From: Hofstenia miamia
Lineage: Eukaryota; Xenacoelomorpha; Acoela
DNA: 64,000 bases
Direction of reading: 5' to 3'
Assembly: GCA_004352715.1 (NCBI GenBank)
Contig: SCFE01000071.1
Location: forward strand, 240,185-304,184
Shown here: piece by piece, positions 23,251 to 35,812 of the stretch
Numbering within the stretch: position 1 is the stretch's first letter
How the letters are laid out: each line of letters opens with the position of its first letter
The notes under the pieces: generated by a model
The model's input: only the letters and a program-made list of their open reading frames with translations
What the model was told of the DNA's origin: nothing
The model's database searches: none
Position numbers and translations under genes: made by a program

Positions 23251-26200
23251 CTACAAAACAGCTATTTGATGGTGTGGAGGATTGCCCATGTTATTGTCTT
23301 TGATAATGTTATAGTGGGTAATAGGATCATAATCATATTCAAACCGTCGCTGTTCTGGGAGCAATGGCAAAAAACTGAGCTTGAAGTCGTTGGGTAAGTA
23401 TTTCCCATTCATTCCATCACTCAATGATCTTCCAATCTGCTTAAGGAGATCCCTTTTCGCCCCACTGTATCCATTAAAGATCTGGTCAGCAAAAACGAGT
23501 TTTCCGTTGTAGTAAAACATGAACGTTCCAGCTCGCACGTTGTGATTTGCCAGTAAAAGTGGTGTTAACTTTGTAAGGTTCTTGCATGCACTAGCGAGGT
23601 CATAACGAACCAGTCGAAATTGATCGGCAAAACATTGCCTGCAAGGTTTTGTACGGTTAACATTCATTTTAGTGTATAGTTTATTAAGCATGTCTTGCCC
23701 ATCAGCACATTCTTTATCTTCTGAAGAGTAAACAGCAACAACTAATAGTTGTCCCTTCTGCACAAAATTCTCCACAAATTCAAAATACTCTTCGTCAGTA
23801 ACTTTTGGTATCTTAAAGTTACTGCAATGACATTCGTATGTTTTTAAGCGCACACCTACTGGGCAGCCAGAGTTAATTGGAGTTCTCAAAATTCGTGCCT
23901 TCATTTCGGTCTTAGGAGTTCTATCTGTCAAAGCACGTCTTGATGACTGTCTTGATGAATGAGCTTTTGATAATTGCAGTGGATTATCAATGCTCTTCGA
24001 TATTAAATTTTTTTCTTCATTATTTTCATCATCTTCGTTGTCTGCCTTATCGGGACTTTCAATTCTAATTGCTGGTGCAGAGGGTATGCGCTTACGTCGT
24101 AATGCTGACAAAGTCAAACCAAGACGACTGAATGCTCTAAATCTTCCACTCTTAGTGCGTTGTTCACTATGGAAGTTTTCGATCCTGCTTGGTGTCGATC
24201 TCGCAGAGAAACTTCGTACTTTTTTTGGCTGAAGCAGGAAGTTTGCAAATGTGGCTGTATTATCTCCGAAGGCACATCTGTAGTGCTCAATCCATCGATT
24301 GAGCAGCATTTCAGTTTTGTTCTTCAATGAAGATTGTTCTTTAACAGGCGCGATATCATACTTAATTCCACTTGCAAGTTCAAAAGAACCTTTAAGTTCT
24401 TCCAATGCTAGATTTGTTTTAACTAACTTTTGTTTTTTCCTGGCTAACTGTTTCTTCCTGAACTTTTTACTAGCCAATAATTCATTTGCTGCAGCAGACG
24501 TGAATGTTATAAAAGTACATTTTAAAGAGTTTTCCTCCGGAAGTGCCTTAGTATCTACCTCAAAAAGTTTCCCAGCATTCATTCGAAACCTTTTCGACCT
24601 TTGTGAAAACGAAATATATATAGCGTTAATATTTGAATATTTAATCATGAGATTGGTGTTTATTGATATCACTAGCGGCTTCAACATTTTATTAGCAAAC
24701 TCAGGCCATTTAAACTTCATTGTTACGTCTCCTTCTTTGCTGTACACTGTCCCACCTTTACAATTAGTCAATACACGCACGAGGCCATTAGTATGATAAA
24801 CTGTTGATGTTCCATCTGCAGTAAATATTGCCATTAATGAACCACTGTCATCATATACTTGTGTGAATAAGCCTTTAGCTTCACTCTGTCTCCTAGTTGA
24901 CACAATTGCAATGTTTCCAGAAAAATATTTCACTATTGTAGTTTCGTCTGGTAATGTTGTAATAAACTGACCACTTGACGAATATGATACATCCGGCATA
25001 ATTGGAAAAGGTAATAGAAATCTATTTTCTGGTGGAGCACTTAACACGCGCTTGGAATCTTCGTGTCCGTATTTGTTCTAAATATTCAAATGCATAAATA
25101 TGGAATTTACAATATATTGCATTTGCTACAAGATATTACTTGTTGCAATTGTATGAAGTTAGCTTGTTTAATATAACTCTATTATTAAATTACAAAATGC
25201 TATAAAAGAGAATACCAAATTTAAGAAAAATTTAGCTGCAATATATTTTTGTATCTTAGAGGTCGATGGGCCCAGTTACATTTGGTCTTAGTCCTGAAAT
25301 TTGCTGTTCAACCACTGTCCCAAACAGTTAAGTTTGGTCCTTGTTCTTGGTTGGTCCCGATGTCGCTAGTGTCATTTATTTTCATATATCACAGGTTGGT
25401 TTTTAAATCTGTCAATTCATAATCTTATGGCTGTCAGAATTTATCTTGCAGCTGTCACAAAAAGATGTAACTATGGAAATCACTTTTAGCCAATAGCATT
25501 AATCAAAAAGCATTATCAATATGGTAAATAGTAAAATACTTAAAATATTAAGATAGCTTTCGAAGTTTAAGTAATTGATTAATGTGAAACCTTTAAAAAA
25601 TTTAAAAAATTATATATGTAGGAAGTAAGTGAAATGTTATTTTGATGCCTTTCTCATATAGTTACTATTTTATCTAGATGTCTCTTAAGCAATGTCCCAA
25701 TAAAGCTCATTTTAAACAATAACGACTTTTTCTGACAGTTGTAAGATAAATTCTGACAGCCATAAGATTATGAATTGACAGATTTAAGAACCAACCTATA
25801 TCACATATCAAGTTAGAAATTATTTAATTGACAACGGAAATATACTTAGNTTTTCTGACAGTTGTAAGATAAATTCTGACATCCATAAGATAATGAATTG
25901 ACAGATTTAAGAACCAACCTATATCACATATCAAGTTAGAAATTATTTAATTGACAACGGAAATATACTTAGCACAGCAAACTACAATATGTTGCTAAAG
26001 CCTAACACATCAAAGTAACTGACGAAATTAACATAATAGTACAATTTTTTAATAAATAAAATTCTTAATGTTTTCAATTCTATGTGAGAATTCTTGATAT
26101 TATGCACGCATACTTTATTGGTCCCAAAACATTTCGTCCCAGTCCCATTGCGTATTAGGTCCCCGAATATTAATTTTTTTGGTTACGGTATCTGTTCCCA

Positions 26201-29200
26201 GTCCGGGCGGGACCAGATCAGAACCGATATCAGGTACGGGTCCCGCACACTTCCACAATAAATAACTAATTAGCAACACTAATTTCGTTTTCACTACAAC
26301 GGTAGTCTTCTACAGCAAGTTATAATGCAATAGATTTTTAGCAAATTTCATTCATTTGTCTTTATAATTAATGCAATTGCTTAGTTCCGAAATGTATTCC
26401 TTATTACCACAGCATTGTAATGAAATCCTAAATATTTCAATAAATGATCTTGTGCTATTATCGCTAGAATGAAGTAAAGAATATGCGCAATCCTCTAAGA
26501 TCCAATGTAGACATTTTATTAAAAATATGAACAACTTGATGTCATCCTAAGACATTCATGCAATTTGGGACTAAAAATGTGCATAAAATGTAGGGTCTCT
26601 AGCATGTGTGGTTATCACCAAAACCATTCAATCAAAAAATTTAACTAACAAGTTTTGACTCAAAATAACTAGTCTTTCGAGTTTTAATGCGTTTGGACTA
26701 ACCACAATTTGTGTCAGAATAGCCCCAAATCTGAGCTAATTGTAATTCACTACTCTTTTTTAACATCATGATCATTATACACAAACACGTTTGAAAAGGT
26801 AACATTCATGAAACGCACTATCAAGTAAAAATATGAAAAAAATTAACAAAACAAATAGATGACTCTCTTGCATGTGCATAACTTCCCACTCAACACCCAC
26901 ATTATCTTAAGGCATTTACCGATTTCATTCATATATACTTTTATGTTTTTATTACTACCTTTTTTGGATTCCAATATTCCATTCGAAATTCTTTTGTTGC
27001 TCCTATAACTTCTGCATGTTTCATCTCCTCCTTTTTGTTTTCAATCTGAAGTGTTAATTTTTTGTGCACAAATCCAATCAGATTGCGTTTTTCTAACTCC
27101 TCAGCTTCCCCATATTCCCTGATTATCCATCCTGCTTCTTCACAAGCTTTCGAAAGCAGTGAAAAGTGGATTGTAAACAATGGTATGTATTTTTCATGTA
27201 CAGAAGAACGCTTTGATCTACCGCCAATTGATCCAGTACTGCTTTCGGAATCAGAACTCCTTTTATTACTCCACCTTCTTTCTTTTGTTAGACTTTGCCT
27301 TAATGATGGCAGTGCCGAAAGCTTATCACCAGTTTTTGCTTCGACCAAGCTTGGAGTTCCTTCAGGTGTAGTCAAATTCAAGCGAGGTGGTTGAATTTGC
27401 GACTAAACAATGTTTACATATTCTTTGCAAAATAATACGTTTAAATTAAAAAAAATAGGTGCAGATAAATATGATTTTGACAATTAACTTTGTTTTTTGG
27501 TTAAGTCAGAAAAAATCGCAAGCATCATTAATGAAGATTTAAAGCAATTTCCCAAAAAATTACCATTAAATCATCATTAATTAAATTATTTATATTTATT
27601 TCACCAGTAAATCTCTTTTTCATTCATTTCTTACATGCTGATAAATTTTGGAAGGTGCTTTAACCGATATTAGTTTGCCCATTATTGGCCAATCAAATTC
27701 ATATTTCATATTTTTTAACGGGAGCTTTTAAAGAGCCTGAACAATTGCATGCAAACATGCACCAAGCAACATTCACTCAGTCGTATCTAAGCATGTCCCC
27801 TTAATCGGAGATAATTCAGAATTCATGCTTCTCAGCATGAAGGTAGTATCCGAATCTATGCAATCGAAAAGACAATATCAAACAAGTGATAAGAATGATT
27901 AACAAATCACTTGATCACATTTCCACAGAGGACGCGCAAATCGAAGATTCACATTGTTTGTGGAAATGGGATGGGAGTACGCCTGAATTTCAAACAATAC
28001 TTCTATAACTAAATTCGACGTTGGAAGAAAATTATTCAGTTATGCATTAAAAATTATGTACTGGTACACGGATTTTAGGTCCATGTCACTTCTCTGAAGT
28101 TTTCTTGTTCTTACATTTTTACCTTCAACTTCATAAAGGATAAAAAGGATTGCTTAAATGGCATACTCAGAGATTGACATGGCCCGAAAACTTAGGCCCA
28201 AGCCCGGTTCAGACTGGCCAAAGAAATTTTGGGCCCTGACTGAATCCGGCCCGCCCCATTTAATTTAGTGCAAACTCGGCCCATTTTAGTCCCATTTTAA
28301 TAATACTTGTCAAAAGTTTTTCCTTAATTTGTTGATTTTCTCACCAAAATTTGGGTGGGTAATACCCACTGGGTAGATACTTCGAATAAAATCTAAACAC
28401 TGAAATTGAAGATTCTAAATTGATAGAAAAGCATATGATACTAATGCAAAGTCTTCAAAATGTAAATGTTATTTTTCAACTTTACAATTATAATTTATAT
28501 AAAATTCAATGTATTTGTGTGCACTGTTATGGAATAGTCAGTTTCTAAAAAAATTTGGGCCATTTTTTTCGCGCAAACCCTGGCCATGTTTACCAGATAT
28601 TCTGTTACTAGCTTAACTGCATTTATCTTTACTTATTCCAAAATCTATAAATAAGGAAAGAAAAGTTGTACTCGAATATGTCTTTTTTTGTTGCTGATGT
28701 ACATAACCATATGTAAAACTTGTGGTAAATATTGCGTGCCTCGAGAAACTAATGCGGAATAAGTAATTTTGTTTCCAAAGTAGTATATTGGAGTGCTAAG
28801 TAAGACATACATTGAAGGTATATTTAAGAATAGTGTACCTCTAATGTGTCTACTCAGTTACTTAGACCTAAACTTTGGCTCAATTATTGTGACATACATA
28901 ATCCAAGCCCACTTCAGGGCCGTGCTAGAGACATTCAACACCACACATTCTTCTTAATAGAAATGAACTGGCCCATCAACTGTTTAATTGTTTTGTTCTA
29001 TTCTTGTACATCTATTTTTGCCACGTACTGCTAATATATTGTCAAACAGGCGTGATGACACAACCAATGGGTTAATGGGATAATGAAATAGGACAGGGTG
29101 AGACGATAGACATAAGACAGAAACAATTGTAATTTTTTCAATTATTTCAAAGTACAATAATTTTTACTAACCTTGTTAAGATTTGAATTGCCTGAAGATG

Positions 29201-30326
29201 TATTGCTTTGTTGATTTCTGTGTTCTGACTCACTGTATGCAGACGTCTGCCAATCCCTTTTCTCAAAACTTGCTCCTATTTTTAATGAATCTACAGTTAT
29301 CGCAAGAATATCTTCCACTTCAAAATTTCTGCTGTATTGATCGACAACCATAGTTCTCAAATAACTAAAATTTTAGATTTAAATCGAATTTTTATTGAAT
29401 ATTGTCTACTTAATGTTTAAAATTAATATTAATATTGCATGCGTAGAGCTATGAAACATCGAAATCACGTAGTTTGCCTTAGGGTTTTCATTAAATGGAC
29501 GTTTTAGTCCTTACATCAATTGAAGGTAATCGACTGAAACTCGGGTCATTGACAGAGTTCCTTTTACTTTTCACACAATATTCTAAGCTAAAATTTTCAG
29601 AATAGCGTACAATATGAGAACAGATTAATAGTATACTTTACAATGACTCTCTGCAAAACCATGTTGAATTTCAAAAAAGATACCTGTTAATTTCTCTTTT
29701 GGTGTGCTTAAGCAAATAATGTGTTGGATCTCTAAATCTTTATCTGCAAGTAAATTTTTAAAAGGTTGTATACATTTTTCAAATATTTTGTTCGTTGTTT
29801 GGAACTTAATGTATTTTTTCTTTATTCATGTTGATAAATATATTGGAATGTGGGACATAAAAATGAAAACAGGCTATTTGAAAATTGAATATCTTTCACG
29901 CACGTTTTATCATACCCACAGTGGCGACGAAACAAATTTTGGTTGGGGGTAAGTTACATTTACTACCCTGGAAATGGGCTAAATAACAGCACTTTTACTG
30001 TTTAAATTATAAAAGTTAGAGAGATTTTTTCTAAAAAATTGATTTAGGGGGGGCAACTGCCTCCTCCAATTGCACCGCCCTTGTATATCAACTTCCTTTT
30101 GGTTATTCAAATATATTTGTTACTTGAAGAATACATAAACGTGGATTCTTTAAGAATATGTTGAAAATAGCATTTACGTAGTTATATTTGACGAGCTGCA
30201 AATTCCCGTTCTTAATAATTATATATATATATATATATTATATANNNNNNNNNNNNNNNNNNNNNNNNNNNNNNNNNNNNNNNNNNNNNNNNNNNNNNNN
30301 NNNNNNNNNNNNNNNNNNNNNNNNNN

Positions 30327-30360
<34 letters not shown>

Positions 30361-30602
30361 TTCTATTTGCTTGAATTGATGCACAGATACACTAATTTTC
30401 TACAGGAACTGCGGACATAATTCATTTGCTAGGTATGCAGCATAAGTGAATGATGACTTTAAACACTTGGCATTGGCTTCAGAAAGAATGATCATGTTGC
30501 GGGTTGATGAGGAGGCGAATGGCATTTCCTTGCTTAAAACAACCTTTTAGCATTTCAAAATGTTCAATGCAGGTTCTTAAGCTGCACTTCATTTATTATG
30601 GC

Positions 30603-30648
<46 letters not shown>

Positions 30649-30992
30649 TACCTACTCAACTCGTTCAGTAAAGCAAGAGCATGAATTTTGGCTTGTTCAA
30701 ATCTGTATCTTTGTGAACCTGTATCTTCTGGAACTTCTTCATCTTCAACTATGGATTTACCTTTATCAGTTTGTTTTTCCAAAATAGCGTGCCAGTCCTT
30801 TACTTCTTGCCCTTTCTTATGAAGGTCTTGCTTCTGAATGTAGGCAAGTGCTTTTGAACTTGTGTTCACCAAACGAATGCTGCTGGGGATAATTTGCGAT
30901 CGCAGGCGTACTTTTCTTCCAAAAATTGTCTGGGAACCGTGCTTGTTATAATACACATCATTTCGAATTTCAGTATCAACGGCTACCACCAT
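23251..30992 (-). CDS. C3orf20: C3orf20-like protein with FAM194 domain, four exons, ~934 residues
   Basis: Exons on the minus strand: 30992-30652, 29364-29172, 27402-26959 and 25077-23251. All junctions are GT-AG and in phase: AGTAG|GTAAAA to TTTTAG|T (phase 2), AACAAG|GTTAGT to TTTAG|TCG (phase 0), AAAAG|GTAGTA to ATTTAG|AAC (phase 0). The joined frame runs from MVVAVDTEIR to a TAG, about 934 residues, close to human C3orf20. Residues ~355-525 form the FAM194 domain, with PDVSYSSSGQF, YFSGNIAIVS, YDDSGSLMAIFTADGTSTVY and HTNGLVR, a pattern of repeated beta hairpins. A basic and acidic low-complexity linker follows. The C-terminal ~200 residues hold TYECHCSNF, a thioredoxin-like LLVVAVYSSED and a CRQC pair. 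ERICH6 proteins share the FAM194 domain but end soon after it, so C3orf20 fits better. Biochemical role is unknown. Two (TA)n tracts, a MITE and a false duplication lie in the introns. Confidence 0.8.
25393..25797. mobile_element. Long-TIR MITE (405 bp) in intron 3 of the FAM194 gene
   Basis: The arms, about 75 bp each, are near-perfect inverted copies: AGGTTGGTT, AAATCTGTCAATTCATAATC and TTATGGCTGTCAGAATTTAT on the left, their complements on the right. It is flanked by ATATCAC on both sides (25386-25392 and 25798-25804), extendable to 8 bp. No coding capacity. An outer GGGCCC/GGGTCC-rich pair at ~25265 and ~26240 may be the ends of an older element into which this one inserted, but I found no target duplication for it. 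Confidence 0.75.
25728..25972. other. False duplication around a single N
   Basis: 122 bases at 25728-25849 recur at 25851-25972 with at least two substitutions, separated by one N at 25850. It repeats the right arm of the MITE plus flank. The substitutions suggest two haplotypes joined in assembly. Confidence 0.75.
28160..28620. repeat. GGCCC-rich, hAT-like subterminal repeat block
   Basis: Clustered GGCCC and CCCGG motifs stand out from the surrounding A+T-rich intron, and ACATGGCC near 28177 is inverted at ~28586. The right end lacks a clear terminus or octamer duplication. Probably an eroded hAT-type element in the intron between exons 2 and 3 of the FAM194 gene. Confidence 0.35.
30220..30357. 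repeat. (TA)n microsatellite with assembly gap
   Basis: TA tract interrupted by 82 Ns (30245-30326); its true length is unknown. Confidence 0.9.
30604..30643. repeat. (TA)n microsatellite beside exon 1 donor
   Basis: A TA run begins only about 9 bases past the 5' splice site of FAM194-gene exon 1. Confidence 0.9.
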
Positions 30993-31605
30993 ATTGATGA
31001 ATCACCGAGACAACCAAGAATAACGTGTTAATTTTCTAATTTGGCAGAAATTGCACAGTGAAAACGTTTGACCGATTTGCTAATACTTTAGAACACTACA
31101 CATACTGAGTACAAACATTGACATAGAATGCAACGACAAATTTAGTAATGCAGACGTTTTTCAAATCAAATGGACTCCTCCGAATTTCATTGTAGTAATC
31201 ATGTATCATTTCCAGAGTTGGAATTGGGTGGGGCCTAAGGTTGGGTCGGGCTGAGCCGGGCTGGACTTAGGCCTAATGTTTTAATTGGTATTTGAAATAC
31301 AAGAAACAATTCACTTGAAAACTTAAACTTTGCAAATGACAAAAAACATTATCTTTAAATTTAATGAATCCTGCATTGTTGGCAGTGCATTACTTCTAAC
31401 ATCTAAATTTTGTCTACTGCAAGCAAAGAGCGTGTATGAAAATACCACTTACTTTGTGCTGATGTAAGTTGATGTAGGTTAGCAGAGAATTTTAGTAATT
31501 CATAAATAAGAAGTGATATGTTCTTTAAACGATAAAAGGACAATTGCAATTGTGGAAATAATTTGTTTTGGCAATACTTATATTGTGGTAAGAAGAACAT
31601 ATGAT

Positions 31606-32319
31606 CAGGGGTGTTGCTAAAAAATTAAGTGGCTCAAAAAAGGCACTATAATAAGTGCAATAAGTGTATTTTGGACCAAACTAACAGTGCACTTATTAAG
31701 TACACCAACTACACTTAATTTGCACTTTTTTAATAGTAAAAAAATTTAAATTGTCAATTTCAGCATGGTTAACTTGAAATTCCCTATCAAGTATGTATTT
31801 TATTTTTAAATTAATAAATACGAATTTTCAATAAATTTTACATCAGAATTTAAGTTCAATCTGTGAAGCGAATGATTTGCATTTGTATTAAATGTATATC
31901 AATTGGTTTCTTTGGAAATTGTGAATTTTGTATTTGACGTAGAGCTTACAAAACAAATAGTCCTCATCAATTTGTTCATTTGGATTTATTTAATGCTTGA
32001 TACATACAAAGTACATCTATTGTACATATGAACCTATTAAAGAAGTGACATACTTTAGTTTGGCCACATTTTGAGGTTAAATTGGTTGCAGTTAAATTCA
32101 AAATCAATAGTTTAATATAGCTTCTACACATAGCAAACAAAAACAAACCCGACAATTCTATAGTGTAGTTTAGGCAGGGAACAATAGTTCAAGAATTATA
32201 TTTAAAAATAAGTCCACTTATTGCAATAAATTATTTTTTAAAATTGGAAAGTGCACTTATTTATTTTCTTAAATATTAAGTCAAAAAAATAGTGCAAAAC
32301 TTAATTTTTAACACCGTTG
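31606..32319. mobile_element. hAT-like MITE (714 bp) with perfect 8-bp target duplication
   Basis: It starts CAGGGGTGTTGCTAAAAAA and continues TTAAGT. The right end inverted reads CAACGGTGTTAAAAATTAAG. The octamer CATATGAT flanks both sides (31598-31605, 32320-32327). Internal motifs AGTGCACTTATT and GCACTTATT recur in both orientations near both ends. No transposase inside. The 3' terminal bases have drifted from the CAGGGG form. Confidence 0.82.
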
Positions 32320-32327
32320 CATATGAT

Positions 32328-33801
32328 ATCTTGGCCATAGGGCATAGTATTTAGCAGGGGTTGCAATATTTTAGGAGGGCGGGTTGATTCAAAAAATAGT
32401 ATTATTATATTACAGTAACTAAATAACAACGTATTTTCCTTAAAACATTACATAAATTGTTGTACTAAAAGAAATTAACAACATTTTAAATGAAATTTGT
32501 CTAAAAACTTGACAAAATTTTTTTAGTGATTCTCCAGTAGTTTTGCAGAACGTGTAAAATATATATACAAATTAAAATAAACACATATTTCATCTTCATA
32601 TAAAATAAGTTTTTATAAATGCTCTTGTTGTGGTTCCCTTTTCTTAAGGTTTGTTTACATTCAAACGGCTAATTGCAATCATCGATTTCAGTAGAAAATT
32701 GGCAGTTAAGCTTTGCCTTGCCCAGTTATTAATAAAATATCTGGAGACGAGACCTAAACATATGGATAAATCATTGTTAGTTATGCTAACAATTGCCATT
32801 ATCTCACTTAACATTACACTACTATAAACGCCAACATTTTTATATATTTTTCATAAAAGTCTAACTAAAAGATTAAAAAATAAGCAGTTTTATTTATATA
32901 AAGAGGAAACATAACCCATTTACATTGTGCACGCTGATTGTTGAGATTATTTTATTAATTTTTGAAATGAAAGCGCTTAACAATTTTAAGAAGAAGTCAA
33001 CAAAATGTTAATAAAATCCCTGAGCTATTTAAATTAAATCTATGCCCCAATTTAGAACAATTTAGAAAATTTTTGTCTTCATTGGTAACATTCAATGCTA
33101 TCTAGTAGCCAAATGCAGCCATTTACAAGAAGGGCTTACGTCTGTTCAAGACCTACTGCCCTGTTTGACTCGTTTATTTTATTAAGGTTAACAATGCAAT
33201 TTGAATTTGAACAGAATTTAATTAGCATTGTTGATAAACTAAAGGGGATGTGCGCCTATGCAAATATTGATCAATACATTATGAAAATTTTCCAATCAAA
33301 TTCATAATGTAGTGCTTATGGGCCTCTATGAGGCAAAAGACACTAACATTGGCTTAAAAGAAATCTAATTTGGGCTGAGCCGAGCAGAGCTTTGGCCGAA
33401 TAATTAATATTTTGAAATGGGCCTTTCTGGACCTGGGGTTAAGCTGCATTGTGATACTCACAAATTCTCATGAAAGATAGCTTAGGAAGAACGTGTATAA
33501 CTTATAGCTTAATGTCTTATACAGACACAGACCGAGAGAGATTGTTTTCTTGATTCCCAAGGTCATTTTATGCCACTATTTTTCATTTGAGTGTCAAAAT
33601 TACATCCAAACTTGACTCATTCTTGAGTTGCAAAGCGCCATTGGTTCTGCTTTGTGAGCTCTCTCCAAGGTGAATTTCTTACCAATTTTTTGTATGAAAA
33701 TCTACCATATTTAGTTCGCATTAAACTGTTCATGCAAAAAATTGTGGTACTCAGCTTCAGTCTTACTTTTTTAGGAAAGGCAACGAAGAATCTTTTCTAA
33801 G
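32328..33801. other. Intergenic, no clear gene
   Basis: A GGGCTGAGCCGAGC block at ~33365-33440 matches a similar block at 31215-31270, perhaps two ends of an older element that contains the 31606-32319 MITE. A frame at 33560-33670 with KAPLVLLCELSP reads as weakly protein-like but has no partner. Confidence 0.3.
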
Positions 33802-33942
33802 GGTGTAACATTCAAGTTCTTGACTGGTCAACAAGGTATCCTGACATCAGTCATATCCAAAAGGAATGGGAAGAATGGTTCGTAACATTTATAAAGAGGG
33901 TAAGCAATAAACTCAAAATGAAACATGCAATAATTAAATAGT
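33802..33942 (+). pseudogene. Probable Tc1/mariner transposase relic
   Basis: The frame reads CNIQVLDWSTRYPDISHIQK then EWEEWFVTFIKR. It parallels the family motif in which VLDWP, SPDLNPIE and LW precede the last helix. PD is kept, but the NPIE part has changed. The frame is preceded by a stop. An alternative is a spliced exon (acceptor TTTTCTAAG, donor AGG|GTAAGC) joined in phase to ALSVDNFNAEFHSLL at 33964. I favour a relic. Confidence 0.4.
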
Positions 33943-34218
33943 ACGATAATCTGTTTATGTAGGCTCTTTCAGTTGACAACTTCAATGCGGAATTTCATTC
34001 CTTATTACTCTCGAGCAAATGGAAAAAGTAGCAGAATTCTTATTCTGTGTATTGCATCAAAATGGCCATTTTGGCCTCCCTATTGTTTAATAGGTCGTAA
34101 AGTAGTTTTTCTGTGACATAGCAAGATTAGTTACGGATTTAAGCAATTAAATTTATCCTAATATATATAACTATGGATTGTTTTACATTTATTAAGTTGT
34201 TCCTAGTTTATTTCGCAC

Positions 34219-35804
34219 CAGTGATCGGCATTTAATAATAGAACTGTACCCGACCCAGCACACAATTTGATCAACCGAAATCGACTAGTGTTCTGAGGCC
34301 AAGGGCAATTTTCTCGGACATTGCTGGCCGCAAAAAAATATTTTTGGCCGTATCCGGCCGTTAGCCGTAATTTTTTTTTACTATAGTCGGTGGTTTTTTC
34401 TAGCACTATTACTACTAAGTGCAATACTGTAATCTTAATGCAGCAATTAAAAGATATCCATAGTTTGAACAATTACAGAAAATCATAAAAACGGGTGTTT
34501 TAAAAACAACAATACAAATAAAATTCATGGAAAATTGTAATATTCAAAAAATATTAAACGAGCAGATAACTAAAAGTTCATTAACATGGGTTGGACTGAA
34601 GCGACTTCTTTTATCAGTAATAGTGTTTCCGCATCCACTAAACACTCTTTCACATGCATTTTGTGTTGCTGGTCTGGCAATGACGACCAAATTGGTACTT
34701 GATGCGACCTTTTGATTTCCAATAATTTAGTAATGTAGCGTCATGAGCACACTTTACTAGTTTTATATATAAATATTAATACAATTCATCAATATATGAT
34801 ACAATTTGTTGTAATGCTCTTGGAAAGGGATCTCACCCTCCCTCTTCCTACATCCCTGTTTTCTCAATACGGCAATGTATTCTGTGTACTCCTTAAGCAT
34901 ATATATAAACTAAAATATATTTGTGATAGTAATTTACATACATATACAATATCATCACTTTTATGATTAGACTTCAAAACTGAAACAACGCGTAATCAAT
35001 TGCAAATTAGTATTTTCATACATAAATTTTAGACGGTAGTTTGGCCGTGAAACAAAATGTTTGGCCGCGGCCGGCCGACTAACAGCTAAGCCATGGCCGG
35101 CGCCATGCCCACAGAACACTAAACCCGACCCGAACCGACTATTGATTTCCTTCTCCGAAAAGACCCAACTATCAAGTCGCTTACGGACATGACTCGAAGA
35201 AAAGTTAATATTCAATATAAAAATGGACATGAATTACAAACAAATATATACAAACAGAATAGCAGTAAAACTAAAAAAATGTTATTTGTCCAAAAATGGC
35301 ACTAGTAAAAAGAGTTGATCGTCAACAGTTAAAAGGGAAAGTTGTTGACGCCGCTTTCCAAGTATCACTGAAGCATTTGAAAGACCCTTTCAGACGATGA
35401 GGATGTGTTCTGAATACACACGATGAATATATTTAACTTTACAGGAAATAAAAATAATTAGACGTAATTATAAAATGTATGTTGCAAAAAACTGCTCCAA
35501 AAACAGTCTCGTGTGAATCGGATCTTAAGCGTCATCAGTGGGCCAATGACATGAAAGATTATTTACGTATTATGTATTAGACTATGTATTATGAAAAAGA
35601 TTATTAACGTATTATGATGTAGGTTGGGTAAAGGTCTCGTAAAATAACTTACGTTATCGTCATTAGCTCAAAAATAATACTGCATTTTATCCAGTTTATC
35701 ATACCCGACAATTACCCGACAGAGCCTGCTTCATGAGTGTAGTCGACACGACCTGATACCCGACGTCGGGTCGGGTAAAGTCGGGTACACGATGCCCATC
35801 TCTG
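34219..35804. mobile_element. hAT-like element (1586 bp) carrying a nested insertion
   Basis: The left end is CAGTGATCGGCAT and the right end inverted is CAGAGATGGGCAT. Flanking octamers are TTTCGCAC (34211-34218) and TTTCACAC (35805-35812), a 7/8 match. Subterminal ACCCGACC repeats lie just inside both ends. Removing the nested element leaves about 750 bp without coding capacity. Confidence 0.8.
34286..35121. mobile_element. Second hAT-like element nested in the first (836 bp)
   Basis: The ends are TAGTGTTCTG on the left and CAGAACACTA on the right. GGCCG-rich subterminal repeats occur on both sides (34300-34370 and 35040-35110). Flanking octamers are AAATCGAC (34278-34285) and AACCCGAC (35122-35129), 6/8 identical. 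It separates two ACCCGAC-rich halves of the outer element, so it inserted later. Confidence 0.65.
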
Positions 35805-35812
35805 TTTCACAC

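Noticed and set aside
22944-23303. 119-residue plus-strand open frame
   Set aside because: Overlaps the last codons of the FAM194 gene in antisense, has no domain and no splice or promoter context.
23990-24796. Plus-strand frames of 80 and 165 residues
   Set aside because: Antisense shadows of the large FAM194 exon.
25262-26245. Outer hAT element around the 25393 MITE
   Set aside because: GGGCCC and GGGTCC blocks are inverted, but no matching target duplication was found.
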